36,527 nucleotides of DNA from Oscillatoria sp. SIO1A7 (GCA_010672965.1 JAAHFN010000023.1:171238-207764), one strand, 5' to 3'; positions 1 through 7,117 are shown, counted from the stretch's first letter. The notes: generated by a model not told the origin, from the sequence alone. Program-made: numbers and translations.

Positions 1-62
1 AGTCCCTAACCTCAGTCGGTATTGCTATAGCACCATCGAAACCACAGAAAGGCGACGCAGAA

Positions 63-99
63 ATGCGGCAATATATCAGTCAATCCAATATTGCCGCAT
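63..99 (+). terminator. 12-bp perfect hairpin, possible terminator
   Basis: ATGCGGCAATAT (63-74) and ATATTGCCGCAT (88-99) form a perfect 12-bp stem with a 13-nt loop. On the plus strand it is followed by the AT-rich stretch ATTTTACTTATTT, so it could end a transcript entering from the left. It also lies 46 bases beyond the 3' end of the minus-strand tRNA gene and could serve there, although no U-run is visible on that side. Confidence 0.45.
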
Positions 100-144
100 A
101 TTTTACTTATTTATGAATGTTCTGGACTAGGAACGTATAAAGCA

Positions 145-218
145 CGAACACGGAGGGACTTGAACCCCCGACCCTCAGAACCGGAATCTGATGCTCTATC
201 CAACTGAGCTACGTGTCC
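145..218 (-). tRNA. tRNA-Arg (anticodon CCG)
   Basis: The minus strand folds as a complete 74-nt tRNA. The acceptor stem is GGACACG/CGTGTTC with one G-U pair, the D arm is GCTC...GAGC, the anticodon stem is TCAGA/TCTGA around the loop TTCCGGT, and the T arm is GGGGG-TTCAAGT-CCCTC with discriminator G. Loop position 34-36 gives anticodon CCG, reading the arginine codon CGG. CCA is not encoded (the next bases are TGC), as is usual in cyanobacteria. No intron is seen. Confidence 0.95.
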
Positions 219-285
219 TCAATGTCTCCGATTATAGCGCTTCTTTTGCCGAATGGCTACTGGTAAATATACTTATTTTTTCGGG

Positions 286-382
286 AATTGGGCATGGGGC
301 ATTGGGCATTGGGCATTGGGCATTGGGCAACCTCCTTCTCTTGGGAGGGGGTTGGGGGTGGATGGCATTGGGCATTGGGCAG
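286..382. repeat. Heptamer tandem repeat (TTGGGCA)n
   Basis: Tandem copies of the 7-bp unit TTGGGCA run from about 288 to 327, with a shorter block at 365-381 after a G-rich interruption. This is the short tandemly repeated repetitive (STRR) sequence type known from filamentous cyanobacteria. Open frames across it translate to GIGHWAL-type repeats and are not real genes. The same heptamer recurs at 4624, 6684, 7534, 7707 and 35692 and inside the kinase gene at 32197-32407. Confidence 0.9.
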
Positions 383-474
383 GGGGTAGGCTAACGAGCG
401 ATCGCGTGCAAGACCAAGCAAGTCGTTGTAGAATCTACAAATAGCAATGAGGTCCTCGCCCAAGTACAAGCTGG

Positions 475-596
475 AAAGGGGGAGAGAGGGGAGTGTGGGA
501 AGACCGGGGAGTGTGGGGAGAGGGAGCAGAATTCTCCAATTCCTCCCACACTCCCCACCCTTGCCACCCTTCCCACACTCCCCTCTCCCCTGCCAG
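475..596. repeat. GTGTGGGGAG-type repeat with inverted second half
   Basis: A G-rich block (GGGGAGAGAGGGGAGTGTGGG...) at 477-527 is followed by its approximate reverse complement (CCCACACTCCCCACCC...) at 544-590, so the stretch could form a long imperfect cruciform. The same block type with the same inverted arrangement recurs at 24885-25060. No gene is supported here. Confidence 0.75.
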
Positions 597-600
597 TGGT

Positions 601-870
601 AAAAATAAGATTTTCTCCCAAGGGAAACCCACCCCCTGCCGTTCCTGGCGATTGTCAGCGGTAGGGGGTGGGCTGTCTTCCCTCCTCGGCTGGCTATTGG
701 AGTAAGCGAGTGGACTACTTACCCTAAGTCCAAGGCTTACCCTTAGCAGCCGGGGTTTTTAGAGGGATAGAATCGATTGAAAAAACCTCTTTGCGATAGA
801 GGTTGTCCTTTTCTGTCAAAAGGGTCACGGTTTGGCCGTGGTCCTTATTTTTTGCTTCTCTAGGAAGCTA
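601..870 (-). ncRNA. Structured RNA candidate, copy 1
   Basis: Read on the minus strand from a strong promoter, about 270 nt carry a dense series of stems and no convincing ORF. The 5' part has GCTTC/GAAGC, then AAGG-AC-CACGG/CCGTG-AC-CCTT with a symmetric AC/AC internal loop, then AACCTCT/AGAGGTT (784-804) followed by six U. The central block (711-740) holds GTAAGC/GCTTAC enclosing GGACT/AGTCC. The 3' part has CCCACCCCCT/AGGGGGTGGG, then CCCTTGGGAGAAAA and a U-run at 601-605. The homologue at 33823-34118 shares the promoter, the CCACGG hairpin, the GTAAGCCTTGGACT...AAGTAGTCCA block and the GGTGGGTTT...TTGGGAGAAA block. It does not look like 6S RNA, tmRNA, RNase P RNA, SRP RNA or a V-K tracrRNA. 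The family is unknown to me. The 5' end is inferred from the promoter and the 3' end from the U-run. Confidence 0.6.
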
Positions 871-876
871 TCACCT

Positions 877-905
877 ATCTTAGCAAGGTTTTTTTAAAAT
901 GTCAA
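877..905 (-). promoter_or_regulatory. Sigma-70-type promoter of RNA copy 1
   Basis: On the minus strand, TTGACA (900-905) is separated by 17 nt from TAAGAT (877-882), a near-consensus housekeeping promoter with a predicted start near 870. The same -35, spacing, -10 and preceding GC are found at 33788-33816 before RNA copy 2. Similarity continues upstream into an AGTGCA...AAAATTT stretch. Confidence 0.75.
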
Positions 906-1110
906 CGGTTTATGCAATTTTTTTTGAAAATTTCTTAAATTTTTGCACTTATGCACTGTTCTATAGCCACAGGTAACAACTGCGATCGCCATTAACGGAT
1001 CCCCGACCTACAGATTTGCTGGCATTACAAATGTTGGCAGAAAGCAACTTAGCAGGTCCTGCGCGGAATTCAAAATTCAAAAGGGTGCGTTTAGGAGCGC
1101 ACCAGATGCT

Positions 1111-1234
1111 ATATAGCGTTTTTCAAATTGATGTAAGGTGTCTGGGGCGAAGCAACGAGAGTACGCGAATTACCGTTCTACAGCCGAGATAGTCGCTCGC
1201 GATGCTGTCGCCCCTACGTTTCTTTTATTACACT
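1111..1234 (+). mobile_element. MITE-like element family A, copy 1 (right end lost)
   Basis: The left end TATAGCGTTTTTCAAATTGATGTAAGGTGTCTGGGGCGAAGC... and the conserved right interior TGCTGTCGCCCCTACGTTTCTTTTATTACACTTAT are present. The terminal TTGAGAAACGCTATA is missing because copy 2 starts immediately afterwards. It looks like a tandem or nested insertion. The 906-1110 stretch to its left holds nothing I can assign. Confidence 0.75.
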
Positions 1235-1374
1235 TATAGCAGTTCTCAAATTGATGTAAGGTGTCTGGGGCGAAGCATCCCAATATGATAATCCCCGTTC
1301 TGTAGCAGAGACAGTCTTGGGGATGCTGTCGCCCCTACGTTTCTTTTATTACACTTATTTGAGAAACGCTATAT
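1235..1374 (+). mobile_element. MITE-like element family A, copy 2 (complete)
   Basis: An about 140-bp element with terminal inverted repeats (ATAGCAGTTCTCAAAT at left, ATTTGAGAAACGCTAT at right) and an inner inverted pair (GGGGCGAAGCATCCC / GGGGATGCTGTCGCCCC). It has no ORF. Other copies are at 1111, 1671 (opposite orientation), 17127 and a remnant at 14589. Movement in trans by an unseen transposase is inference. Confidence 0.8.
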
Positions 1375-1427
1375 ATAGCTGGCAATTTGCATTTTTGCTA
1401 GAGTCTGACTCAGGCGTAACGCGATCG

Positions 1428-1513
1428 GGACTTACGCAAATTGGACGATTTAATTATATATAGCGTTTGGTGTGCGGTGCGGCACCCTACAAATAGTATC
1501 TCTGCGTAAGTCC
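1428..1513. mobile_element. MITE-like element family B, copy 1
   Basis: Bounded by GGACTTACGCAAA (1428-1440) and TGCGTAAGTCC (1503-1513) as terminal inverted repeats, 86 bp in total. Longer or similar copies with the same ends lie at 14425-14538 and 24731-24808, and a half copy is embedded at about 34458-34543. Confidence 0.75.
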
Positions 1514-1527
1514 TGAGATAATGCGTA

Positions 1528-1674
1528 ATATCAAGTCTGCGTAGTTGTTCCACAGAAAAAATTTGAAATCTCCCGTAGGACGGGCGTCTCGCCTGTCCCT
1601 AGTGTTTGGTGGGACAGGCGGGACGCCCGTCCTACGCAGAAGCTTTTTTTGGGGCGTTCAAACCGACATGATAT
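1528..1674. mobile_element. Palindromic element with GTAGGACGGGC arms (family C2)
   Basis: Outer ends are ATATCAAGTCTG and AAACCGACATGATAT. The interior is a long inverted repeat (GTAGGACGGGCGTCTCGCCTG / CAGGCGGGACGCCCGTCCTAC). The sister copy at 34309-34457 keeps the CAGAAAAAATTT and TTTTTTTGGGGC flanks but has a completely different hairpin tip, with both arms changed together. Confidence 0.7.
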
Positions 1675-1823
1675 AGCGGTTCTCAAATAAGTGTAATAAA
1701 CGATCGGACCCTAGAAATGTAGGGGCGACAGCATCCCCAATACCATCTCTGCTGTAAAACGGGGACGATCGCATTGGGATGCTTCGCCCCAGGCACCTCA
1801 CATCAATTTGAGAACCGCTATAT
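1671..1823 (-). mobile_element. MITE-like element family A, copy 3 (inverted)
   Basis: The same family as 1235-1374 but in reverse orientation. TATAGCGGTTCTCAAATAAGTG lies at the left and ATTTGAGAACCGCTATA at the right. It shares the ATAT boundary with the previous element and ends only 8 bases from the stop codon of the ATPase gene that follows. Confidence 0.8.
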
Positions 1824-1831
1824 AAGTCCTG

Positions 1832-4384
1832 TTAAACAAACGATCGCCGAATTGATTCTACTTGAAAGCGATAGCCACCATTGTCCGCTTCCTCTATTAG
1901 CTCTCGCCGCAAGAGATTGTCCAGAGTGCTATCCAGTTTGCAGGGAAATTGGCGCGATAGGGCAGAACGGTCAGTTATCGCACTCTCTCCTCGGGCAGCC
2001 ATAAACTGCAAGACTTCTGAGCCAAGGCAGGATATTTGATTTGTTTTGATATCGGCGAAAAAGAAGCTGCCACTGCTCAAGGCCGCCGGCACCGCTGCTT
2101 CTACGTCGGCAACAGTTGCCAAGGGTCGCGAGGCCGGGTTTTGCTCGTTTTTGAAAGCGACAATTTCTTCGCAAAGCAGTTGCACTAAGAAAGGATGACA
2201 GCGAGTTAGATAGAGAATTCTTTCTACGGCATCGGGTTCGTATTGCAGAGCAAAGTCTTTGACGGGTTGCTCGACGAGCTGCCGAGCTTCGGATTCTTTT
2301 AGATAGCCGATTTTGACGACTTGGACGTTGATTAAATAGCTCGCCCAGGTCTGAAATTCTTCTATAGTATGGGAACCGGCGAGCAGGACTTTGAAGCGGG
2401 GGCGATGCTGGATGAGGTTGCGCAGCATTCCCAGGACTTCTGCTGGGTCGAAACGTTTTTTGGCGATCGCTCCTTCTAGAGCCTCGAACTCATCCAGTGC
2501 CAAAAGTGCTGTCTTTTCTCCCATAGTTTCTTCGACTCTATCCAGCCATTCGTCAAAAACTGTGAATGGATCGGCTGCTAGAGTTTGCCGAGTTAGCTGC
2601 GGCAGAGTTAAGTCACTTTGTGTTTGGGCTGATTTGACCATTCCTCTGGCAATGTTGTAGAGAAAACCAGTGTTATTCTTAGCCGTGGTTGCTGGCCCTT
2701 GCAAGTCCACAAATAAAGGAATAATATTGTCGGGGAGCAAGCGTCCTAGATTGTTGAGCAAAGAAGTTTTTCCCATGCGCCGCTGACCGTAGAGCAGTAA
2801 CGGTCGGCGACGTCGGTCGAGAGTTGTTTGCTCGATTTGACTGCTAATGCCAGTGCGAGCTATAAAAGTTTCTTCGCTGTAAGCTAAGGGCGGGCCGATG
2901 ATGTGAGGGGATTGAATCTCTCGGTTGAATTCTGCTTCTGCTAAGGCACTAGCTGCCATGCCAATGTTCTGCGCAAAATCCTCTGGTTTCTGGGAAAATA
3001 TGCTTTCGCGATCGCTTGTTGGAGGCGAATCCAGCAGTAAACTATTCAGCTCTTTGGCTATGGGGATCAGAGCCAGCCGGCGATCGTGGAGATTTTTATC
3101 GGCTACGGCTGTTTTTATATTTTCAATGGCTCTATTTAATATAAGCTTTATCTCGCTATCTGATTTTTCCAGGCCGCTGTCGAGGAACCCGCTGCTATCT
3201 ATTTCACCATAACTAATGTAATTTCCTAGTAAGTCTGAATAGCGTTCTCCATTTTGAGGATTAATATCTAAGTTTGGATTCGGCTCTTTCCATAAATCTG
3301 TTAAATCGATATTTATTTGAGAAGTAGAGAAGGGAATCTTATATTCCCAGATTGGTTCTGCCAGTTTTGCTCGCGAGTCTGAAGCTCCCCCTCCATGTTG
3401 AGGATTGTGAGGATTGGCTTCTAAATTGGCATCATTTTTATTGGTGCTATCTGGATTCGGCTCTTGCCGTAAATCTGATAAATCGACATTGATTGTCGGA
3501 ATATAATAGTAAATGCTATATTTCCAGCTCGGCTCCCCTTCCTTGCCCGTGGAATTTGAGCCACTCTCTCCATTCTCAGTATGAGCCTCTAAACTTACAT
3601 TATTTGGAGCATTCCTGTCTGGGGTATCTGGGTTTAAATCTTCCGATGAATAGGTGAATTCTATTTCACCAGAACTAATGTCAGTCCCTATAAAATTTGA
3701 ATAGATCTCTCCATCTTGAGGAGCGATGTCTAGATCGTCATCATTTTTATTGGGGCTATTTGGATTGGACTCTGGCGATTCTGTGAAATTGACCTTATAA
3801 CTATCGTTCTCTCCATTCTCAGGATTATAATCTAAAATAATATCGTTTATAAGGTCTGGTTTTGAATTGCCCGATAAAGATAAAGATGCGAATTCTGCGT
3901 CAGGAGCGACACCTAAAAGACCATCATTTGTATTAGAGTTATTTAGATTCAACTCTGGCGGCGACTCTGTTAAATCTATATTGCCTTGATGACTATCGCC
4001 TTCCCCAGATTCGACAGAGTAGGAAATAGAGTCGTTATCTAGCAGAGGATCTCCGTTGACTTCGGTTAGACCTGCGATCGCATAGTCCGCTGTCTCTAAG
4101 AGAACTATGGGCTCGCCCGTCAACAAATCTGTTTCAGAGTCATCCGCAATAGGCCGAATCTCTATTATAGATTCGACCCCGTAGGGGATTGTAATTAAGC
4201 CAGATAAGTCATTATATAATACCTCTCGATCCCCAGCGGAAGCGAGACTATAAGAGACAGTTAAGTCCTCATCGATGCTACCGATCTTTTTGAGCGGAGT
4301 TTGGTTTAAATCGTCTATCTCCTCCGTGCGATCGCCAAGCAAAGCGGGATTGTCTGTATTATATAAAGGATCGATTAAAGTCAT
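1832..4384 (-). CDS. P-loop ATPase with long acidic repeat-rich N-terminal region
   Basis: An 850-residue protein. The first ~415 residues are acidic, Asn/Ser/Pro-rich and built of degenerate repeats: blocks such as EPNPDSTNKND/EPNPNLDINPQNG, INVDLSDL/INIDLTDL, and YSNFIGTDISSGEI/YSDLLGNYISYGEI recur, which suggests a secreted-type or spacer sequence, although no signal peptide is seen. The C-terminal half is an ATPase with Walker A GQRRMGKTSLL (about residue 530), Walker B TALLALDEFEAL, a CHPFLVQLLCEEIV helix and a winged-helix-like tail ending in FQVESIRRSFV. It resembles the AAA/STAND-like ATPases common in filamentous cyanobacteria, often coupled to variable N-terminal modules. The neighbouring HTH-ATPase at 4651 shares the RSGKTSLL and C.PFLVQLLC signatures, so the two are distant paralogues on one strand. 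The start is ATG with a weak AGGA upstream. The physiological role is unknown. Confidence 0.85.
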   Translation of the reverse strand: MTLIDPLYNTDNPALLGDRTEEIDDLNQTPLKKIGSIDEDLTVSYSLASAGDREVLYNDLSGLITIPYGVESIIEIRPIADDSETDLLTGEPIVLLETADYAIAGLTEVNGDPLLDNDSISYSVESGEGDSHQGNIDLTESPPELNLNNSNTNDGLLGVAPDAEFASLSLSGNSKPDLINDIILDYNPENGENDSYKVNFTESPESNPNSPNKNDDDLDIAPQDGEIYSNFIGTDISSGEIEFTYSSEDLNPDTPDRNAPNNVSLEAHTENGESGSNSTGKEGEPSWKYSIYYYIPTINVDLSDLRQEPNPDSTNKNDANLEANPHNPQHGGGASDSRAKLAEPIWEYKIPFSTSQINIDLTDLWKEPNPNLDINPQNGERYSDLLGNYISYGEIDSSGFLDSGLEKSDSEIKLILNRAIENIKTAVADKNLHDRRLALIPIAKELNSLLLDSPPTSDRESIFSQKPEDFAQNIGMAASALAEAEFNREIQSPHIIGPPLAYSEETFIARTGISSQIEQTTLDRRRRPLLLYGQRRMGKTSLLNNLGRLLPDNIIPLFVDLQGPATTAKNNTGFLYNIARGMVKSAQTQSDLTLPQLTRQTLAADPFTVFDEWLDRVEETMGEKTALLALDEFEALEGAIAKKRFDPAEVLGMLRNLIQHRPRFKVLLAGSHTIEEFQTWASYLINVQVVKIGYLKESEARQLVEQPVKDFALQYEPDAVERILYLTRCHPFLVQLLCEEIVAFKNEQNPASRPLATVADVEAAVPAALSSGSFFFADIKTNQISCLGSEVLQFMAARGESAITDRSALSRQFPCKLDSTLDNLLRRELIEEADNGGYRFQVESIRRSFV

Positions 4385-4404
4385 GGTAAATTTCCTAATT
4401 TATT

Positions 4405-4443
4405 GTTTTCAGCTCTCAGCTCTCAGCTCTCAGCTCTCAGCTC
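4405..4443. repeat. Tandem heptamer (CAGCTCT)n
   Basis: About five copies of the 7-bp unit CAGCTCT lie directly upstream of the ATPase start codon. The same unit family (CAGCTTT, CAGCTAT, CAGCTCT) recurs at 9385-9474, 17788 and 34702. Confidence 0.85.
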
Positions 4444-4480
4444 AAAGATAAAAGACAAAAGCTCTTAGCTATTGGGCTCG

Positions 4481-4605
4481 GGAGCATTTCACTTTTGTAA
4501 CAGGACAGCCCTCTGGGCTTTGTTTGTGTAGCCGCGCCAGCCGCCTGGGAGGCGGGGCTTACGCCTATAGGCGTCAGGCGGCAGCGTGCAAAATTGAAAT
4601 GCTCC
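4481..4605. mobile_element. MITE-like element family D, copy 1
   Basis: Terminal inverted repeats GGAGCATTTCA and TGAAATGCTCC enclose 125 bp with internal CCGCCTGGGAGGCGG and TACGCCTATAGGCGT palindromes. The second copy is at 17294-17417, with similar interior words (TGCCGCCAGCC, GCGGGGCTTACG) in the opposite orientation. Confidence 0.8.
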
Positions 4606-4623
4606 TGTTGGGCTCAGCCGGCT

Positions 4624-4650
4624 CCCCAATGCCCAATGCCCAATGCCCAA
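4624..4650. repeat. Heptamer repeat (TGCCCAA)n touching a stop codon
   Basis: Copies of TGCCCAA run up to base 4650. The stop codon (TTA on the plus strand) of the minus-strand HTH-ATPase is 4651-4653, so the repeat begins at the very next base after the gene. Confidence 0.9.
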
Positions 4651-5712
4651 TTAAATGGCAAAATGCCGGATTTGTTCTAACGCCTCCTCGCGCCAGTCGT
4701 CTCCTGTTTCTCCATTTTCCAAACTAAACAAGCGATCGCGACAGAGCATTTGCACAAGCAAGGGCCAGCACTGACTTTGGTCTAAAATCCACTCTATATC
4801 GTTCTCTGCAAAGGGAAGAGGAGAACTGGCTATTAGCTCGCGAGCCTCGGAGCTTGTAAGCGACCCGAGATGAGCGGTGTAGGCGAAGATATTGAAAAAA
4901 GAAGAACTATGCCCGGTACTGCGAGCTAAATCCATCGGGAATTCTTTGGTCGCCAAGACAAAGGCCAGCTTGCCTCGGGCATAATTGCTGCCGAGCGATC
5001 GCAAGCTTTCCCAAAATTCATCGTCCAATTCCGGGCAGCGCTCCAAAGCCACGCCGATTTCGTCGAGCAAAATAACTGTCGGATAGCGCAGGTTGTCGCT
5101 CACCGAATCCATAAAATGCTCCAAATCGCAAGGGTCGGGCACTTCCAGTTTCAGGCATTCCAGGATATAGCCGAGAAGTCTCTCTCTCGTTTGCCGTCTG
5201 GGATCTTGCAGATCTACGAAAACCCAGCGATAGGTTTCTGGACTCGGCAGCCAGTCAGACTTTTGTCCGGGACGCAGTTGTCCTGTTGGAGTCATGCTGA
5301 TTTTTTGTAAATATCGCAGCAGAGAGGTTTTGCCCGATCGCCGCTTGCCAACGATCGCCGCATTTTGCAAAGGATGGCGGTTGAGCAAACCAAAAATACG
5401 CTTGAGTTCTCGCTCCCGGCCGAAAAAAAAGCGGGGCTCCAGGATAGGGCTGCCGGTTAGGAATGGCGAAGGGCTTGGAGGCAGGGGCTCGACTTGGGCG
5501 GCGATTTCCTGCCAGTCGAGCCGCAACTTCTCGCTGATTTCTTGAAAATTCAGGCGATCTACGGGCTTGCCATTGAGAAAATTAGCGACAGTGCCGCGAG
5601 CCAGGCCCAGCTCCGTGGCTAGAGCCGTTTGGCTGGGAAAGGCACTGCGCTCGAAAGCCTGCTTTACTTGCTGGTACTGGTCTGGAGATATTTTCAGAGA
5701 TCGCGAAGGCAT
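4651..5712 (-). CDS. HTH (XRE-like) P-loop ATPase
   Basis: A 353-residue protein when started at the ATG at 5712 (MPSRSLKISPDQYQQ). The frame can be extended to a TTG at 5802, but that extension runs through an intergenic palindrome and is rejected. Residues ~15-75 form a helix-turn-helix of the kind that opens many cyanobacterial ATPases (TALATELGLARGTVANFLNG). Residues ~105-345 are a P-loop ATPase with Walker A VGKRRSGKTSLL, Walker B PTVILLDEIGVAL and CWPLLVQMLCRD near the end. It should bind DNA and hydrolyse ATP; its target is unknown. It lies head-to-head with a sigma-like gene (6016), with a 27-bp inverted repeat between them. The downstream neighbour at 1832 carries a related ATPase domain. 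A regulatory pair with the sigma-like gene is inference. Confidence 0.85.
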   Translation of the reverse strand: MPSRSLKISPDQYQQVKQAFERSAFPSQTALATELGLARGTVANFLNGKPVDRLNFQEISEKLRLDWQEIAAQVEPLPPSPSPFLTGSPILEPRFFFGRERELKRIFGLLNRHPLQNAAIVGKRRSGKTSLLRYLQKISMTPTGQLRPGQKSDWLPSPETYRWVFVDLQDPRRQTRERLLGYILECLKLEVPDPCDLEHFMDSVSDNLRYPTVILLDEIGVALERCPELDDEFWESLRSLGSNYARGKLAFVLATKEFPMDLARSTGHSSSFFNIFAYTAHLGSLTSSEARELIASSPLPFAENDIEWILDQSQCWPLLVQMLCRDRLFSLENGETGDDWREEALEQIRHFAI

Positions 5713-5764
5713 GGCAGTAAAATCGCCGGTTACTCCATTTCTGTATGAAGATACAACAAATCCG

Positions 5765-5829
5765 CCGTTCGGGCTGAGCGGAGTCGAAGCCCAGTAGCCC
5801 AAGGCTTCGACTCCGCTCAGCCCGAACGG
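5765..5829. repeat. 27-bp perfect inverted repeat between divergent genes
   Basis: CCGTTCGGGCTGAGCGGAGT... at 5765-5791 is matched exactly in reverse complement at 5803-5829 around an 11-nt loop. The core GGCTGAGCGGAGTCGAAG is, from memory, a palindrome common in intergenic DNA of many bacteria, so a specific operator role is uncertain. It sits 53 bases upstream of the HTH-ATPase ATG. Confidence 0.85.
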
Positions 5830-6015
5830 TCGATCGAGGTCATTATTGCGTGCAGCTTCGTAAAGAATTGGCCTTAGATTTTACCGGAATTTTTCTTTTC
5901 CCCAACTCGACCGAGAACTCAGCAAAAAGTCGCGCATAAGGTCGATTTTTATTGCCTGGGTTCTCGAATAGGAGCGGATTTGAATGGAATTGTAGAGAGT
6001 TCAGAGGAATATCCT

Positions 6016-6681
6016 ATGAAATCCATCAAGTCTTCCAGCCCTGCCAAAAGCGATCGCCAGCAAATCCACCAACAGCTCAAAGCATTGGTCCTCGATGCCC
6101 AAAACCAGCCGCCTGGGAGCAAGAAGCGCAAAATCGCTTTGGACAAGCTGGTGCGGGCAATCCAAGCATCCGGCCGGCTCTTTTGCAAATATAAAACCAA
6201 TTTTCCCGAGGAGCTATATAACGAAGTTCTTCAAGAAACTTTTTTCGATGTCTGCCGCAAGATCGATCGCTACGAGCCGGCCAAAGCCCAGGTTATTACT
6301 TGGGTTAACAGGCTTCTCTGGTGGAGATTTCTCGAAGGCATGGAAACCTATAACAAGCACCGCCAAGAGCTATCTCTAGATACCCCGGTTGATGGTTCGG
6401 GAATGTCTTTTCTGGATATTTTGGAGCAACCGGAAGTATCCCCGGAATTCGTCGATGAACTTCAGGAATACCTGCAACAAGACCCGGAGGGCTCTTTCGC
6501 ACAACGGCATGTCCGGGGTCGGCCCGAGGCTAACTTTCGGGCGATCGCTTTGCGCCGTTTAGCTGGCGAATCCTGGCAAGAAATATCGGCAGCTTGGGAT
6601 ATTCCAATCCCTACTTTAAGCGTCTTTTACCAGCGCAGTTGCCGCCGTTTTCTGCCCAAGTTTCGGGAATATTTCTTATAA
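6016..6681 (+). CDS. Sigma-70-like (region 2 / region 4) protein
   Basis: A 221-residue protein from the ATG at 6016, which has AGAGGAAT five bases upstream. A TTG at 5980 would add 12 residues and lacks such a site. Residues ~50-115 resemble sigma region 2 (LYNEVLQETFFDVCRKIDRYEPAKAQ, then a Trp-rich WVNRLLWWRFLE). Residues ~175-221 resemble region 4, with an HTH (LAGESWQEISAAWDIPIPTLSVFYQRS). The length and two-domain form fit the ECF-type or sigma-like proteins found in many filamentous cyanobacteria. No anti-sigma factor follows. Instead the divergent neighbour is an HTH-ATPase. The stop codon is followed after two bases by heptamer repeats. It is expected to recruit RNA polymerase to unknown promoters. 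Confidence 0.8.
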   Translation: MKSIKSSSPAKSDRQQIHQQLKALVLDAQNQPPGSKKRKIALDKLVRAIQASGRLFCKYKTNFPEELYNEVLQETFFDVCRKIDRYEPAKAQVITWVNRLLWWRFLEGMETYNKHRQELSLDTPVDGSGMSFLDILEQPEVSPEFVDELQEYLQQDPEGSFAQRHVRGRPEANFRAIALRRLAGESWQEISAAWDIPIPTLSVFYQRSCRRFLPKFREYFL

Positions 6682-6683
6682 AT

Positions 6684-6717
6684 TGGGCATGGGGCATGGG
6701 GCATGGGGCATTGGGCT
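6684..6717. repeat. Heptamer-type repeat TTGGGCA(TGGGGCA)n after a stop codon
   Basis: ATTGGGCATGGGGCATGGGGCATGGGGCATTGGGC begins right behind the TAA of the sigma-like gene. A further degenerate GGGTGTGGGTTGTGGGGTGTAGGG tract follows at 6726-6753. Confidence 0.85.
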
Positions 6718-6734
6718 AAAAACTAGGGTGTGGG

Positions 6735-7010
6735 TTGTGGGGTGTAGGGTGTAGGAATTCTTCGCGATATGAGAGAAACGGGCGCGATCGCGGTTTAGTC
6801 TTTGGTGCTCAGCGACGCGGGAAACCGAAGGCGGGGACGGATTGGCGGGATTTAGCTATGTTGTTGTTAACATTTCCAGAGTTAAAGACAGAGTCCGGGG
6901 CAGTCTTGGAACGTTTGATAGCAGCTAATGCAGATGAGTTGACGATCTCATTATGGCGAGAAATTGTAGCAATGGATATAGAGCCAGAAGATGAGGATGA
7001 TGAGTTTTAG
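6735..7010 (+). pseudogene. Short ORF, probably the 3' remnant of a larger gene
   Basis: An open frame of 91 codons whose first ~13 codons come from repeat DNA. The plausible protein part is the last ~65 residues (KPKAGTDWRDLAMLLLTF..., ending in the acidic tail IEPEDEDDEF). An internal ATG at 6858 would give only 50 residues (MLLLTFPELKTESGAVLERL...), and it has no ribosome binding site. The helical and acidic composition looks like a real protein C-terminus, not random frame, so I suspect a decayed gene or the surviving tail of one. I do not recognise a family with certainty. Confidence 0.35.
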
Positions 7011-7117
7011 GCTTCAGGCATTGGGCGATCGCTCCTGCGTCTGGGCTCCTGAGAATCGCTCGCATGTTGGGTAAATAGGCGATCGCATGAGCTACCGGAT
7101 TTTTGAGTCATATATAA

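Noticed and set aside
286-382. Tandem arrays considered as CRISPR
   Set aside because: The units are contiguous 7-mers without spacers. No array of 25-40-bp repeats with unique spacers and no cas gene was found in the window.
601-870. RNA pair as a type V-K tracrRNA, because of the GGGGTGGGTT-like stem
   Set aside because: The overall sequence does not resemble the V-K tracrRNAs I remember. There is no Cas12k, tnsB/tniQ or array nearby, and the similarity is limited to a G-rich decamer.
5713-5802. N-terminal extension of the HTH-ATPase from the TTG at 5802
   Set aside because: The extra 30 residues are encoded by the intergenic palindrome. The ATG at 5712 begins just before the HTH region.
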